From positions 186,001-250,000 of the forward strand of contig CANLQE010000003.1 of the NCBI GenBank assembly GCA_947493215.1: a DNA stretch of 64,000 bases. The letters run 5' to 3'. The stretch's first letter is position 1. Each line of letters starts with the position of its first letter. This document shows, piece after piece, positions 8,150 through 17,400 of this stretch. The notes under the pieces were generated by a model. That model was not told the origin of the DNA. It was given only the letters and a program-made list of their open reading frames with translations, and did not search any database. Both the position numbers and the translations under genes were made by a program. The DNA comes from an uncultured Sphingomonadaceae bacterium (lineage in GTDB: Bacteria > Pseudomonadota > Alphaproteobacteria > Sphingomonadales > Sphingomonadaceae).

Positions 8150-9556
8150 ATGACGACCAATCTACGCGCTCTTCAAAATGCGTCTTTTACAACCACAAAA
8201 ATTGCCTCGCAGCCAAGCGCTCGAAAAAGCAAACGCCTGACCAAACGATCATGGCGGATAGGGATTTATTCGGTCATGCTTTTGACCGATGCATTGGCCG
8301 TATTTATCGGCTTTCTGATCGCCAATGCGATTTTACTCGATCAGCCTTTGGCGTCGCCGGGACTCAAGCTTGGCCTTTTGTCGATACCTATTTTCTCAGC
8401 TATTGCGCTGAACAATAAATCCTATGGCAGGAGGGCGCTTTATCAAAGCATGAGCGCAACCATCCGCAGTATGGCATCGCTTTTTGCTACATTGACTTTA
8501 ATCCTTTTCGTCCTCTTTGGGTTATCGATATTAAAGTCGCATCATCCTTCATTTGTTGCGTTCGGTTTCCTGCTTTCATCGGTCTTGATCGCTGGTGGCC
8601 GCTATGTCTGTCATGTGCTCGCAAAGCGGATGCTTGGCGCAAACCCGGTTAGTGAAATGGTTATCATAGACGGCGTTCCACATGGCCCAATCAGGGATCA
8701 ACAGGTAATTCACGCCAAAGATATCGGCCTTAACCCGGATGTTTCTGATCCCGTCATGCTCAACCGGCTGGGAAATTTGTTTCAGTCTATCGACCGTGTG
8801 ATCGTGGCCTGTCCCGGCGAAAGGCATCATGATTGGGCTCTGGTGCTCAAAAGCACAGGTGTGGCCGGCGAAGTCCATCGCCATTACCGTTCTGCTCTTG
8901 ATGCTGAATATAGCGAGGCGCCGCTTCATCCGTCACAAGTGAAACCACTAACACGCGCGCAGCTATGGCTGAAACGGGCGATAGATCTGGCTTTGGTCTC
9001 ACTGGCAATTCTGTTTCTGGCGCCTCTCATGATCCTGACGGCCATAGCGATTAAATGGGAAAGCCCGGGACCAGTGCTGTTCAAACAAAAGCGGCTTGGT
9101 CACGGTAACCGGCTATTTCATATCTATAAATTCCGGAGCATGCGTGAGGAACTATGTGACCAGAATGGCGACAGATCGACTGATCGCGATGATGATCGTG
9201 TTACGCGCGTCGGTCGGTTCATTCGGGCAACCAGCATTGATGAGCTACCGCAGCTTTTCAATGTTCTCGTCGGGACAATGAGTCTCGTCGGGCCCCGGCC
9301 GCATGCGCTCGGTTCCAAAGCGGACAGCAAGCTTTTCTGGGAGATCGACCGGAATTATTGGCTACGCCATGCGACTGTACCGGGTCTGACCGGATTGGCA
9401 CAGGTGCGTGGCTTTCGCGGCGCTACCATGACGCAGGCCGATCTTGAAAACAGGCTGGATTCCGATCTGGAATACATCCAGCGCTGGTCGCTCGGCTTTG
9501 ACCTCTTGATCCTCGCGCGGACCTTTGGCGTGCTCGTTCACCGCAATGGGTTTTGA
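8150..9556 (+). CDS. Exopolysaccharide initiating transferase (polyprenyl-phosphate sugar-1-phosphate transferase)
   Basis: This is a 468-residue polytopic membrane protein. Residues about 35-165 hold four to five predicted membrane helices, then a soluble segment, then one more helix (about 276-298) leading into the bacterial sugar transferase domain: [24 protein letters not shown], a basic/acidic [16 protein letters not shown] segment, [21 protein letters not shown] and [12 protein letters not shown]. This is the WbaP/GumD/ExoY-type architecture, which places the first sugar phosphate on undecaprenyl phosphate at the inner face of the cytoplasmic membrane. It starts repeat-unit assembly for this locus. 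The first sugar cannot be read from the sequence. Confidence 0.92.
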   Translation: MTTNLRALQNASFTTTKIASQPSARKSKRLTKRSWRIGIYSVMLLTDALAVFIGFLIANAILLDQPLASPGLKLGLLSIPIFSAIALNNKSYGRRALYQSMSATIRSMASLFATLTLILFVLFGLSILKSHHPSFVAFGFLLSSVLIAGGRYVCHVLAKRMLGANPVSEMVIIDGVPHGPIRDQQVIHAKDIGLNPDVSDPVMLNRLGNLFQSIDRVIVACPGERHHDWALVLKSTGVAGEVHRHYRSALDAEYSEAPLHPSQVKPLTRAQLWLKRAIDLALVSLAILFLAPLMILTAIAIKWESPGPVLFKQKRLGHGNRLFHIYKFRSMREELCDQNGDRSTDRDDDRVTRVGRFIRATSIDELPQLFNVLVGTMSLVGPRPHALGSKADSKLFWEIDRNYWLRHATVPGLTGLAQVRGFRGATMTQADLENRLDSDLEYIQRWSLGFDLLILARTFGVLVHRNGF

Positions 9557-9565
9557 ACCAGCTCT

Positions 9566-10654
9566 TTATATCATGATTTTGTGATAGATAGATGAGGTCT
9601 GTATCGCGATTTGATCCCAGTCAAATTTCCGGTGAAATTCTGAGGCATCAACCCGGTATAAATGAGTCGGGCGAACCAACGCCTCTGCCAGTGCGCCCTG
9701 ATCACCGACGGGAAAATAATGGCTTTCGGGCAGGCCGATATCAAGGTTAGGCTGAATATCGCTGAGCAGCATCGGTGTTGAGCAGGAGCCGGCTTCGAGT
9801 GCCGCGATTGGTAAGCCTTCATGATAAGATGGCATCACAAACAGGCCAGCATTTTCATAAAGTTCGCGGAGCGTTCCGCGATCCTGCAATCCAGTAAAAA
9901 CGATATTCTCACCTTCATATTTCAGCAGTGATTTGGAATAGTCGCTGGCATGATCAGCATCGCCGACAATCACAAGCTTGCGACCATCATGAATTTGCGC
10001 GTGTGCCTTGATAAGATCATGTAGCCCTTTTTCCGGCACCAACCGCGCGACCGCCATAACATATTTGCGCGGCTCCAACGAGAAACGAGACAGGGCATCG
10101 CCCGGCGCGAGGGGGAGTTCCGGAGCCCCATTGGGGATGTAGGAAATCCGGCTGCTCGCTTTGGGAAACGATTGCCGCAGCCGCTTCGTAAGGGACGGTG
10201 ATACGGCAATCACATGATTGGCAAATCTGATCCCGAACCTCTCTCCCATTCTCAGCACGAAACGCGGAAAAGGGCCCCATTTGGCGCGGTTATAATCTTC
10301 GCCATGATGGGTGACGACCACTTTCAGGCCTATTAGGCGTGCCAACGGCGTCAGCAAAGCGGGGCCTATCGCATGGATGTGGATGACGTCCATGCTGTCT
10401 CTCCGGGCTGCCAATATTGCGTTGAAGGTTGCGGTTATCGCTTCCCGCCAAACCGAGGCAGGGGACGGCACGCTTACTACCGAAACGCCGCGAAACTCAT
10501 ATTCGGGCTTTTTGACATAAGGCGCGCGAGCGAAAACGGTTATGTTCAGCTTGGGATCAATGCCTTTGACGCGTGGCAACATTTCTTCGCAATGTGTCTC
10601 GACGCCGCCCATGACATCGGGAATGCCGCGCAGACCCGTGATGGCCACTTTCAT
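9566..10654 (-). CDS. Glycosyltransferase family 4 (GT-B fold)
   Basis: This 362-residue protein starts MKVAITGLRGIPDVMGGVE, the glycine-rich N-terminal loop of GT-B enzymes, and carries the donor-binding half with VARLVPEKGLHDLIKAH and PSYHEGLPIAALEAGSCSTP (the E-x7-E type motif). It probably adds a sugar to the lipid-linked repeat unit in the cytoplasm. I set the start at the ATG at 10654, which overlaps the stop of the upstream pyruvyl transferase (ATGA); a longer in-frame ATG at 10732 would add 26 non-conserved residues inside that gene. It is the last gene of a four-gene minus-strand operon. Confidence 0.9.
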   Translation of the reverse strand: MKVAITGLRGIPDVMGGVETHCEEMLPRVKGIDPKLNITVFARAPYVKKPEYEFRGVSVVSVPSPASVWREAITATFNAILAARRDSMDVIHIHAIGPALLTPLARLIGLKVVVTHHGEDYNRAKWGPFPRFVLRMGERFGIRFANHVIAVSPSLTKRLRQSFPKASSRISYIPNGAPELPLAPGDALSRFSLEPRKYVMAVARLVPEKGLHDLIKAHAQIHDGRKLVIVGDADHASDYSKSLLKYEGENIVFTGLQDRGTLRELYENAGLFVMPSYHEGLPIAALEAGSCSTPMLLSDIQPNLDIGLPESHYFPVGDQGALAEALVRPTHLYRVDASEFHRKFDWDQIAIQTSSIYHKIMI

Positions 10655-11664
10655 GAGAGCAATCCTTCGGCCAGAGACTGCGCTTCTTCCAGCGTATCTG
10701 CGGCCCGCATGAACGGGATATCTGACGTCCACGCCTGAATGAAATTTTGCAGTTTTCCGTAGCTGTTATCGAGGGTCACGTGCGGTATCGCGAGTAAAGT
10801 CGAAAGGATGTGTCCGTGCAGACGGTCGGTCACAACTACGCGGCCAGAGGACAAAAGACCGATGCCGCGTTTCAGGCGTGTTTGGGCTAGGCGATCATAT
10901 TTCATGGCCCGGGCGGTGTCTGGGCTCTGGCCAAAATCCATGAGCTTCGAAGCCGCCAAAGCCATTTTCATCTGTAATCTGTCTTCGGTCAGCCAATCGC
11001 CAATTTCGACCGAGTGGTCTGGGTGACTGGCTTTGCCCATGATCGACCGTTCAAAGTCAGTACGCATGAGATAGTAGAAATCCTGAACTGGCATCTGCCT
11101 CTCCAGCGGTTTCATATAGAAAGCCATATCCGGGCATAAAAATACTTCACATTGAAAATGGCAGCGCGCAAATTCTAATGATCGTTGGTCCCTTACAAAG
11201 AGAGTGAAATTGCCATGTTTCTCGATAGCGCGTGCGGTTTCATCGACGGCGTCATAATTATCAAAATAGATGGATTGCGGCAGCTGTATGATCCGCTGAT
11301 CCGGAAAGCGCGACAATAGTTCTATTCGAAAATCCTGGTGCGATTTCCAAATGGTGCCGAAATTCCCACCGCCATGGAGAAAGATGGTTCCCTGACCGAT
11401 GGCCTGCTCCATCTGATTAGAAACATGAGATGTCAATTTGCTAACATAAGCGGGCCTCTGCGCATAATCATCAAAAAACTGGGTTTCGCCAAGCCAGATA
11501 GCAGAGTCCCCGACATTCGAATGGTCGGGAAAATCAAGCAATGCAAAAGGCAGTTCATCGATAAGCGGCTTGATCTGGTCCGCTATTTCCTGACGCAGAT
11601 GTTTGAAACTAGCAACTGCATCATTGGGTTCGAGATTGTTCGAGAGCGCAAGAAGGTCAGGCAT
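10651..11664 (-). CDS. Polysaccharide pyruvyl transferase family protein
   Basis: This 337-residue protein shows the family landmarks: FPDHSNVGDSAIWLGE near the N-terminus, FLHGGGNFG at about residue 95, and VVVTDRLHGHILSTLLAIPH at about residue 275. Members such as ExoV and GumL transfer a pyruvyl group from phosphoenolpyruvate to sugars as a ketal, adding negative charge to the polymer. This predicts a pyruvylated exopolysaccharide (inference from family). It overlaps the flippase gene by 8 bp and the family 4 glycosyltransferase by 4 bp, so the four minus-strand genes are translationally coupled. Confidence 0.9.
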   Translation of the reverse strand: MPDLLALSNNLEPNDAVASFKHLRQEIADQIKPLIDELPFALLDFPDHSNVGDSAIWLGETQFFDDYAQRPAYVSKLTSHVSNQMEQAIGQGTIFLHGGGNFGTIWKSHQDFRIELLSRFPDQRIIQLPQSIYFDNYDAVDETARAIEKHGNFTLFVRDQRSLEFARCHFQCEVFLCPDMAFYMKPLERQMPVQDFYYLMRTDFERSIMGKASHPDHSVEIGDWLTEDRLQMKMALAASKLMDFGQSPDTARAMKYDRLAQTRLKRGIGLLSSGRVVVTDRLHGHILSTLLAIPHVTLDNSYGKLQNFIQAWTSDIPFMRAADTLEEAQSLAEGLLS

Positions 11665-13180
11665 GGGGAGAAAGCTCCTTTGGTGGCAAGAAATTTGTGA
11701 TTAAACGACGATAGATTGGAGAAATCGTGAGAAGCACAGCGGCGTAAAATAGCGCGGCGCCGCCTATGGCTGCCAGCAGCTCTTTCCATGAAAGTGGTTG
11801 CTCGTCGGCGAATATTTGCAAGGCCGCCCAGAGGAGCAAGCCCATCGCTGTCGATACGAAAAACGGGGCCTTGATAGCGTCGAAAGTGGCTAGGCTTCCG
11901 ATACCGGATGCTTCTTTCAGGAAATATATTTGCAGCGGCAGTGTCAGATAGGATCGAACGACATAAGCGATGGCCACGGCCGTCAATCCGTAGGGCAGGG
12001 CCATGATGGTCAGGATCAAGGTCGAGACCAGTTGGACGAGGGCCAAAGTCCGCTGCCGGTGCGTATTGCCCACGGCAGAGAGGATGGGGGAGGCAAAAAA
12101 GTTGAGCGTGTAGGGTATCGCCATGAATGCGAAAACCTGCGCCAGATCGCCGGCCGCTTGCCACTTGCTTCCAAACACGAGCGGGACCAGATCCGGCGCG
12201 ATAATGCCGAAACCGACCAAAGCTGGGAAAGACAATGCGGAGCAGATGCCCAGCATCGCTTTGTACGCTTGCTTCATCGCTGAGGGATTGTCCTGCAGCC
12301 GGGAATAAATTTGCAGGCCGACGGCTGAAAAGGGCTGTATGGCAGCGTTGGCAAACATTTCAGTAGAGCGCCATGCTACACGGTAGATGCCAACGGCGGC
12401 GGCGCCCAAACTGGCTCCAATCAGCAAATCCTGTATCCGCACGAGCATCAGAAAAATCAGTTGGGCAACCGTCAAATTGCTCGAGAAGGCGAAATTCTGT
12501 TTGGCCTGCGACCAGTCAAATTGAAGGCCCGGTATCCAGCGATAGGAAGCCCAAGCGAGAAGGGTACTCACGGTTTCGGCGACGCAGCGCTGGACCACAA
12601 GCGCCCAAATGCCCCAGCCCGACAATGCGGCTGCAACCGCTGCGCTGCCGCCAATGATGCCAGCCAGGATCGAGCGTAAGGCGACCGTCTTATGCCCAAA
12701 TTCACGGAGGCGCAGTGCGAAATGGGATGCGCCGAGTGCGTTGATGGGAAGCGCCAGTGACAATATTCGGAGCGGCGAAGTCAGACCTGGTTGGTTCAAC
12801 AGGTCGGCGAGAAGCGGCGCGCAAATCCAGATGAGACCGACATAGACGAAGGCTATCCCCATGTTGGTCCAGAAAATCGTATTGATCTGCAGATTGTCGA
12901 TCTTCTTGCTTCGCGCGATTAGCTGCACCAGGCCGCCTGTTGCGATGATCCGGCCGACTTCAGAAAAGACATAGACCATTGCGAAGATACCGATCTCTTC
13001 CTTGGTCAGTAGCCGAGCCAATATGATGAATATGGCTAGGGAAAAAACCTGATCGCTAAGGGCTTTGGTGACTGTCCAGCCCAGTGAGCTTTTGGTTTTC
13101 TGGCGCAAGGAATCGTCGAACAGCGCCGAAGCCCCGTCGGAAAAATCAGCACTTTTTTCCGTCATATGCTGGTCACTCAT
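11657..13180 (-). CDS. Polysaccharide flippase (Wzx/MOP superfamily, WzxC-like)
   Basis: This 507-residue, very hydrophobic protein has about 12-14 predicted membrane helices. The N-terminal region SSLGWTVTKALSDQVFSLAIFIILARLLTKEEIGIFAM is the typical start of WzxC/AmsL/GumJ-type lipid-linked repeat-unit flippases. It should turn undecaprenyl-linked oligosaccharide from the cytoplasmic to the periplasmic face for polymerisation. A 26-residue soluble tail precedes the first helix. It overlaps genes at both ends (4 bp with the family 25 transferase, 8 bp with the pyruvyl transferase), the pattern of one transcript starting at 13929. Confidence 0.9.
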   Translation of the reverse strand: MSDQHMTEKSADFSDGASALFDDSLRQKTKSSLGWTVTKALSDQVFSLAIFIILARLLTKEEIGIFAMVYVFSEVGRIIATGGLVQLIARSKKIDNLQINTIFWTNMGIAFVYVGLIWICAPLLADLLNQPGLTSPLRILSLALPINALGASHFALRLREFGHKTVALRSILAGIIGGSAAVAAALSGWGIWALVVQRCVAETVSTLLAWASYRWIPGLQFDWSQAKQNFAFSSNLTVAQLIFLMLVRIQDLLIGASLGAAAVGIYRVAWRSTEMFANAAIQPFSAVGLQIYSRLQDNPSAMKQAYKAMLGICSALSFPALVGFGIIAPDLVPLVFGSKWQAAGDLAQVFAFMAIPYTLNFFASPILSAVGNTHRQRTLALVQLVSTLILTIMALPYGLTAVAIAYVVRSYLTLPLQIYFLKEASGIGSLATFDAIKAPFFVSTAMGLLLWAALQIFADEQPLSWKELLAAIGGAALFYAAVLLTISPIYRRLITNFLPPKELSPHA

Positions 13181-13929
13181 TTGCTAAAATTGAAACGGTG
13201 GCGACCCAATATCTGATAATTGGCTCGTTCGCGGTTGCGCGATATGAATCGCTTGAGCCTTAACCTCTGGGGAATTTGATATTGGTCAAAACGCGACGTT
13301 CCAATTGCGCTGGGCACTGAACGTTCCAGCACCGGAAACGGAAATACCGCAAGATTTGCAATTCCGTGTATCCATGACCGATCCATCTGATCATCAATTG
13401 GGCGGACCACCTCTCGGGTATGCGCCATAAAGCGCTGGGCACCATTTTTGGTGATCATATAGGCCTGCGTTCCGAAACAGAAACCGGAAATCTCAATCAG
13501 CCGTGTGGTCCGACAGATAAAGTCTGTTTCCAATACCCGCGCGGGGGCTGGTTTCTTGTAATAAAGCCTGATGTAATCGCGCCCTGCCTCCGCGTGATCT
13601 TGCGTGATGAGCGGTTTGATGAAACTCCAATCGACCATGATATCATCTTCGAGGATGAGATATTGGTCTGCATCATCTTCGGTCAGTTTTTTCCAAAGCG
13701 CATAGTGACTGGAATAACAGCCCAGCTCGCCAGCGGTAAGCGGACGGCCTTTGGCGATGATCGCCTTGTCTTCATCATAATGCAGATCGGGATGCAGTTT
13801 TTCATGCGCATCAAAAAAATCCCAGCCCATCGATTTTGGTATCGCGCCCTGGATGAATATGTGCCTCCGCTCAGCGGCATTACGCATGCTAATGACGAAA
13901 ATCTTGGTTCGGACTGAGCCACGCGCCAT
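13177..13929 (-). CDS. Glycosyltransferase family 25 (LPS/polysaccharide galactosyl- or glucosyltransferase-like)
   Basis: This 250-residue protein has family 25 features: FVISMRNAAERR at the N-terminus, WDFFDAHEKL, LTAGELGCYSSHYALWKKL and LILEDDIMVDW (the acidic motif likely used for metal and nucleotide-sugar binding), then an AYMITKNGAQRF segment. I choose the ATG at 13929 because AAGGA lies 7 bases upstream; an in-frame ATG at 13950 has no ribosome binding site. It is the first gene of the minus-strand operon flippase, pyruvyl transferase, family 4 transferase. The spacer to the divergent gene at 14141 (about 210 bp) must hold promoters. Confidence 0.85.
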   Translation of the reverse strand: MARGSVRTKIFVISMRNAAERRHIFIQGAIPKSMGWDFFDAHEKLHPDLHYDEDKAIIAKGRPLTAGELGCYSSHYALWKKLTEDDADQYLILEDDIMVDWSFIKPLITQDHAEAGRDYIRLYYKKPAPARVLETDFICRTTRLIEISGFCFGTQAYMITKNGAQRFMAHTREVVRPIDDQMDRSWIHGIANLAVFPFPVLERSVPSAIGTSRFDQYQIPQRLRLKRFISRNRERANYQILGRHRFNFSK

Positions 13930-14140
13930 TACAGTTTCCTTGTCCGGCATCGATTGGTGCGGATTGAAAAGTTGTTCGGGTTCGGTCGTTCAAATCCCCG
14001 GACCGACTGAATTTTACTGCATTGCACAACGAAGGAGCTGGGTTCTATAAATGCCTATAACGCCCGGTTGACAAGGCTAAATTTCCATTCGTCGATGTCA
14101 GGCAACAAGTTATCTTCGGCACTGCAAAAAACGAGATAGA

Positions 14141-15088
14141 ATGATTGATATAAGATTCTCTGTTGTCATTCCGGTCCATAACAAGGCCAGACATGTCGCT
14201 GCCAGCATTGCTAGCGCGCTACAACAGACCTGGCAGCCGAGTGAGATCATCGTCATTGATGACGCCTCTACTGATGAAAGTGCAGAGATCCTCTCAAAAA
14301 TGTCGGACCCGCGCATCCGGCTGTTGTTTCGCGACATACCCGGACCGGGCGGATATGCGGCGCGCAATCTTGGTATCGCTGAAGCCAATGGCAACTGGAT
14401 TGCGTTTCTGGATGCAGATGATATCTGGCACCCCTCCCATCTGGCAGACATGGCTGCAGCAATCGAGTCTGCGCCGGAATTGGGATGCGTCGCGACGCGT
14501 TATGACCATGTATTTGCAACCCATCGTAAGCCGTCGAAAATGATAGCGGAGCTTGCTGATATTGCCGGCCGCAGCGCGGGCTTTCGGGAAAGTCTTGATA
14601 TCTGGGTGCGTGCAGGTGAATGCCCGATCTGGACGAGTGCAGCTGCGTTTCGCCGTGACCTGCTCAACCGCGCGGGGCCATTTCCGGCCGGAAAGGCGGT
14701 GCGCGGGGGCGACAAGGATATGTGGCTGCGCGCGTTGTCGCATGCACCTTTTACCTATGTGCCAAAAATCAGCGCAGAATTTCACCGTGACACGGATAAC
14801 AAAGTCAGCAAAATCACTAACCCCGACAGCATTCCCATATTGGTTGATACCGCCAGAGCCATGATGGCGACAGCAACGGCGGAAGAGAGAGCATTGCTGC
14901 GCAAGCTCATCAACCAGCAAATTGGTCTTTATGCCCGGTTCTCGTTCAAGGGTGACGAAATTTCATCGCAATTTTCCCGGAACCTTTGCTTGCCGGAAGG
15001 GGCGGGTTTGTTCCTGATGATCGAAGCGGCGCGGTTGATACCGCCGGCACTCCGTCACAAAATCTATCGGGCGGTGAAGGGGGCATAA
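14141..15088 (+). CDS. Glycosyltransferase family 2 (GT-A fold)
   Basis: This 315-residue protein starts with the GT-A nucleotide-sugar binding region: FSVVIPVHNKARHVAASIAS, ALQQTWQPSEIIVIDDASTD, then GYAARNLGIAEANGNWIAFLDADDIW with the D-x-D metal motif (DADD). The remaining 200 residues contain the acceptor half. It should transfer one sugar of the repeat unit on the cytoplasmic side. It sits just upstream of the tyrosine autokinase (62-bp gap), on the same strand. Confidence 0.9.
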   Translation: MIDIRFSVVIPVHNKARHVAASIASALQQTWQPSEIIVIDDASTDESAEILSKMSDPRIRLLFRDIPGPGGYAARNLGIAEANGNWIAFLDADDIWHPSHLADMAAAIESAPELGCVATRYDHVFATHRKPSKMIAELADIAGRSAGFRESLDIWVRAGECPIWTSAAAFRRDLLNRAGPFPAGKAVRGGDKDMWLRALSHAPFTYVPKISAEFHRDTDNKVSKITNPDSIPILVDTARAMMATATAEERALLRKLINQQIGLYARFSFKGDEISSQFSRNLCLPEGAGLFLMIEAARLIPPALRHKIYRAVKGA

Positions 15089-15150
15089 CCGAAACAACGG
15101 GGATTCTATTACGTAAACGCAGGGGGCTGTTTGTTTAGGAGCTGACGGCC

Positions 15151-17340
15151 ATGAATAAAATGTCGGACACACCGCTTCCGCTCGACCGATTTGTTGTCGA
15201 AGAAGGTAACGAGCTCATTGACTTGCGAGCCATTGGCCGCGCTTTTCGCAAACATATAATTCCTGTCGTTCTTGTGTCAATATTGGCGATTATCGCGACG
15301 GCCATTGTCTATTTCATGACCACGCCCAGCTATCTGGCAACCGCGACGATGGTGGTCGAGCGACAGGCGCAGGAAGTTGTCCCGGTGGATAGCGATACGC
15401 CCGCCCTGACAACGGATTCCCCCACGGTAGATACCGCTGTCGAGATATTACAATCGCCGTTTATCGCGGGCCGTGTGGTGGACGCATTGAAACTGGTCGA
15501 GGAACCCGAATTTAATCCAGCGCTTTTGAAAACAGATGCCCAATTGCCCAAATCGCCCGATCAGGAGCAGGCCGCGCGTGATCGCGCCATTCGGATATTA
15601 GGTGGCTCGCTGACTGTTCAGCGAGAAGGCGTCTCTTACGCCATTGCCGTTCGATATGCTTCGGAAAATCCGAAAATGGCTGCAAATATAGCCAATGCAG
15701 CGATTGATGAATATTTGTTGACTCGCGTCGAGGGCGAGCAAGGGGCTACCCAACGCAATACTGATTTGCTGGAGACACGGCTGGAGGAATTGCGGGGGGA
15801 AGTATTGGCTGCCGAGGAGCAAGTTGCTGGCTATCGCTCTGATGAAGGATTGTTTGCCGCGACCGATGTCAGTTCTATCACGCAGCAGGAATTATCAGTG
15901 CTCAACACGCAGCTTGCCGAGGCACGTGCGGCGGAGGCGGCAGCCAATTCCCGGTTGTCCACGGCACGGTCCCAAATGTCACAAGGACTATCTGGTGAGA
16001 GTTTGGGGGCAGCACTTGAATCCGAAGTGGTTGGGGCCCTGCGAGCGCAGCGAGCGGTGGCCAGTGCGGAAGTTGCAAATCTGACAACACGCTATGGACC
16101 GCGTCATCCCAGCTTGATCAAAGCGCAAAGCCAGCTTGCTGATGTAGATGTTCAAATTAGTGCTGAGGTCGGGCGGATTGTTGCCAGTCTGAAAACCGAA
16201 GCCAGCGCCGCGCGTGGGCGAACATCATCTATCGCTTCGTCTATTGCTGGACTGCAAAATCGGCTTGCTGTGGATAGCGATGCCTCTGTCCGGCTTAGTG
16301 AGTTGGAACGCAATGCCGCCTCTGCGCGAGAATTATATCAGGGTTTTCTGGATCGCTATAAAGGATCCGTGGCGCGTCAAGGCACTGAAACCAGTGGGGC
16401 TAAAGAAGTGTCACGCGCTGCTATTCCAGTGGTGCCGATTTCGCCCAATCCGCTATTTTTTGTGGCCATTGCTCTGGTAGCAGCCGGTGCATCCTCAACT
16501 GCTGTTGTTGCTGGCCGGGAATTTCTGGAAAACGGTCTGAGAACCGCTGAAGCGGTTGAACAGCGGTTGAAGGTTAATGCCTTGGGCTCCATTCCGGAAA
16601 TCGGTTCGCTGCCCGAGGTCCGGAAGTCTGATGATCGGAGTCCATGGCCACCGCAATTTCTGATCGATCATCCCAAATCAGCCTTTGCCGAAGCTTTTCG
16701 TGCGCTCAAGACCACCATAGCCATGGCGCCAGGACGGCATCAGACGAAGATTATCTCGGTCACGTCGGCCCTTCCCGGGGAAGGCAAGACGAGCTCTGCG
16801 ATCTGCCTGGCTAACGCCGCTGCACGGTCGGGTATCCGCACGCTGTTGGTGGATTGCGATTCCCGACGACAGGCCTCATCCCGTTCCTTGGCCAAATCGA
16901 TAACTTGTGGCCTGACGGATGTTTTGAACGGGGAATCCACACTCAGTCAAGCTATCGTCCATGATGAGGATAGCGGAGTCTATTTTTTAGGTCAGAAGCC
17001 GGATGAAGACACCCCTTTTGACCTGATGGGTTCGGAGATAATGTCGGACTTGCTGAAGCAATTGCGCGGTCAGTTTCAATTTGTCGTGCTGGACACTGCG
17101 CCAGTTCTGCCTGTGGCAGAATCCCGCATGCTGGCAGCGCTCGCCGATATCGTGGTCTTTCTAGTGCAGTGGAAGAAAACTCCGGCCAAGGCTGCGGAAA
17201 TCGCTCTGCATCAACTGGACGATGTCGGAGCCAATGTCGCAGGAGTGGTTTTAAGCCGGGTCGATGTGATCGAACAGGCGCGCACGGGCTTTGGCGATGC
17301 TGGACTCTATTTCAAACGCTACAAGGAATATTACACCTAG
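15151..17340 (+). CDS. Polysaccharide co-polymerase / bacterial tyrosine autokinase (Wzc/ExoP-like)
   Basis: This is a 729-residue fusion. The N-terminus is a Wzz chain-length domain with a membrane helix at about residues 35-55 (IPVVLVSILAIIATAIVYFM), a long periplasmic coiled-coil region with repeated Glu/Ala heptads (about 190-400), and a second membrane helix near 430. The cytoplasmic C-terminus is a BY-kinase: Walker A in SALPGEGKTSSA, Walker A' in LLVDCDSRR, Walker B in FVVLDTAP, and a tyrosine cluster at the very end (four Tyr in the last 11 residues) for autophosphorylation. It controls chain length and export together with the outer-membrane export protein at 6510. The ATG at 15151 has an AGGAG site upstream. 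Confidence 0.93.
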   Translation: MNKMSDTPLPLDRFVVEEGNELIDLRAIGRAFRKHIIPVVLVSILAIIATAIVYFMTTPSYLATATMVVERQAQEVVPVDSDTPALTTDSPTVDTAVEILQSPFIAGRVVDALKLVEEPEFNPALLKTDAQLPKSPDQEQAARDRAIRILGGSLTVQREGVSYAIAVRYASENPKMAANIANAAIDEYLLTRVEGEQGATQRNTDLLETRLEELRGEVLAAEEQVAGYRSDEGLFAATDVSSITQQELSVLNTQLAEARAAEAAANSRLSTARSQMSQGLSGESLGAALESEVVGALRAQRAVASAEVANLTTRYGPRHPSLIKAQSQLADVDVQISAEVGRIVASLKTEASAARGRTSSIASSIAGLQNRLAVDSDASVRLSELERNAASARELYQGFLDRYKGSVARQGTETSGAKEVSRAAIPVVPISPNPLFFVAIALVAAGASSTAVVAGREFLENGLRTAEAVEQRLKVNALGSIPEIGSLPEVRKSDDRSPWPPQFLIDHPKSAFAEAFRALKTTIAMAPGRHQTKIISVTSALPGEGKTSSAICLANAAARSGIRTLLVDCDSRRQASSRSLAKSITCGLTDVLNGESTLSQAIVHDEDSGVYFLGQKPDEDTPFDLMGSEIMSDLLKQLRGQFQFVVLDTAPVLPVAESRMLAALADIVVFLVQWKKTPAKAAEIALHQLDDVGANVAGVVLSRVDVIEQARTGFGDAGLYFKRYKEYYT

Positions 17341-17400
17341 GGCCGGACCGGGATGTTTGATTTTGACAGTGTTTTTGTTGCAGATCCAGAGGAATAGATA

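Noticed and set aside
10655-10732. Longer start for the family 4 transferase at 10732
   Set aside because: Adds a non-conserved 26-residue stretch overlapping the pyruvyl transferase; ATGA overlap at 10654 is more likely.
17353-17397. 14-codon ORF (MFDFDSVFVADPEE) between the tyrosine autokinase and Wzy genes
   Set aside because: It has a GGG-like site, but is too short to support from codon use alone; likely spacer sequence containing the Wzy ribosome site.
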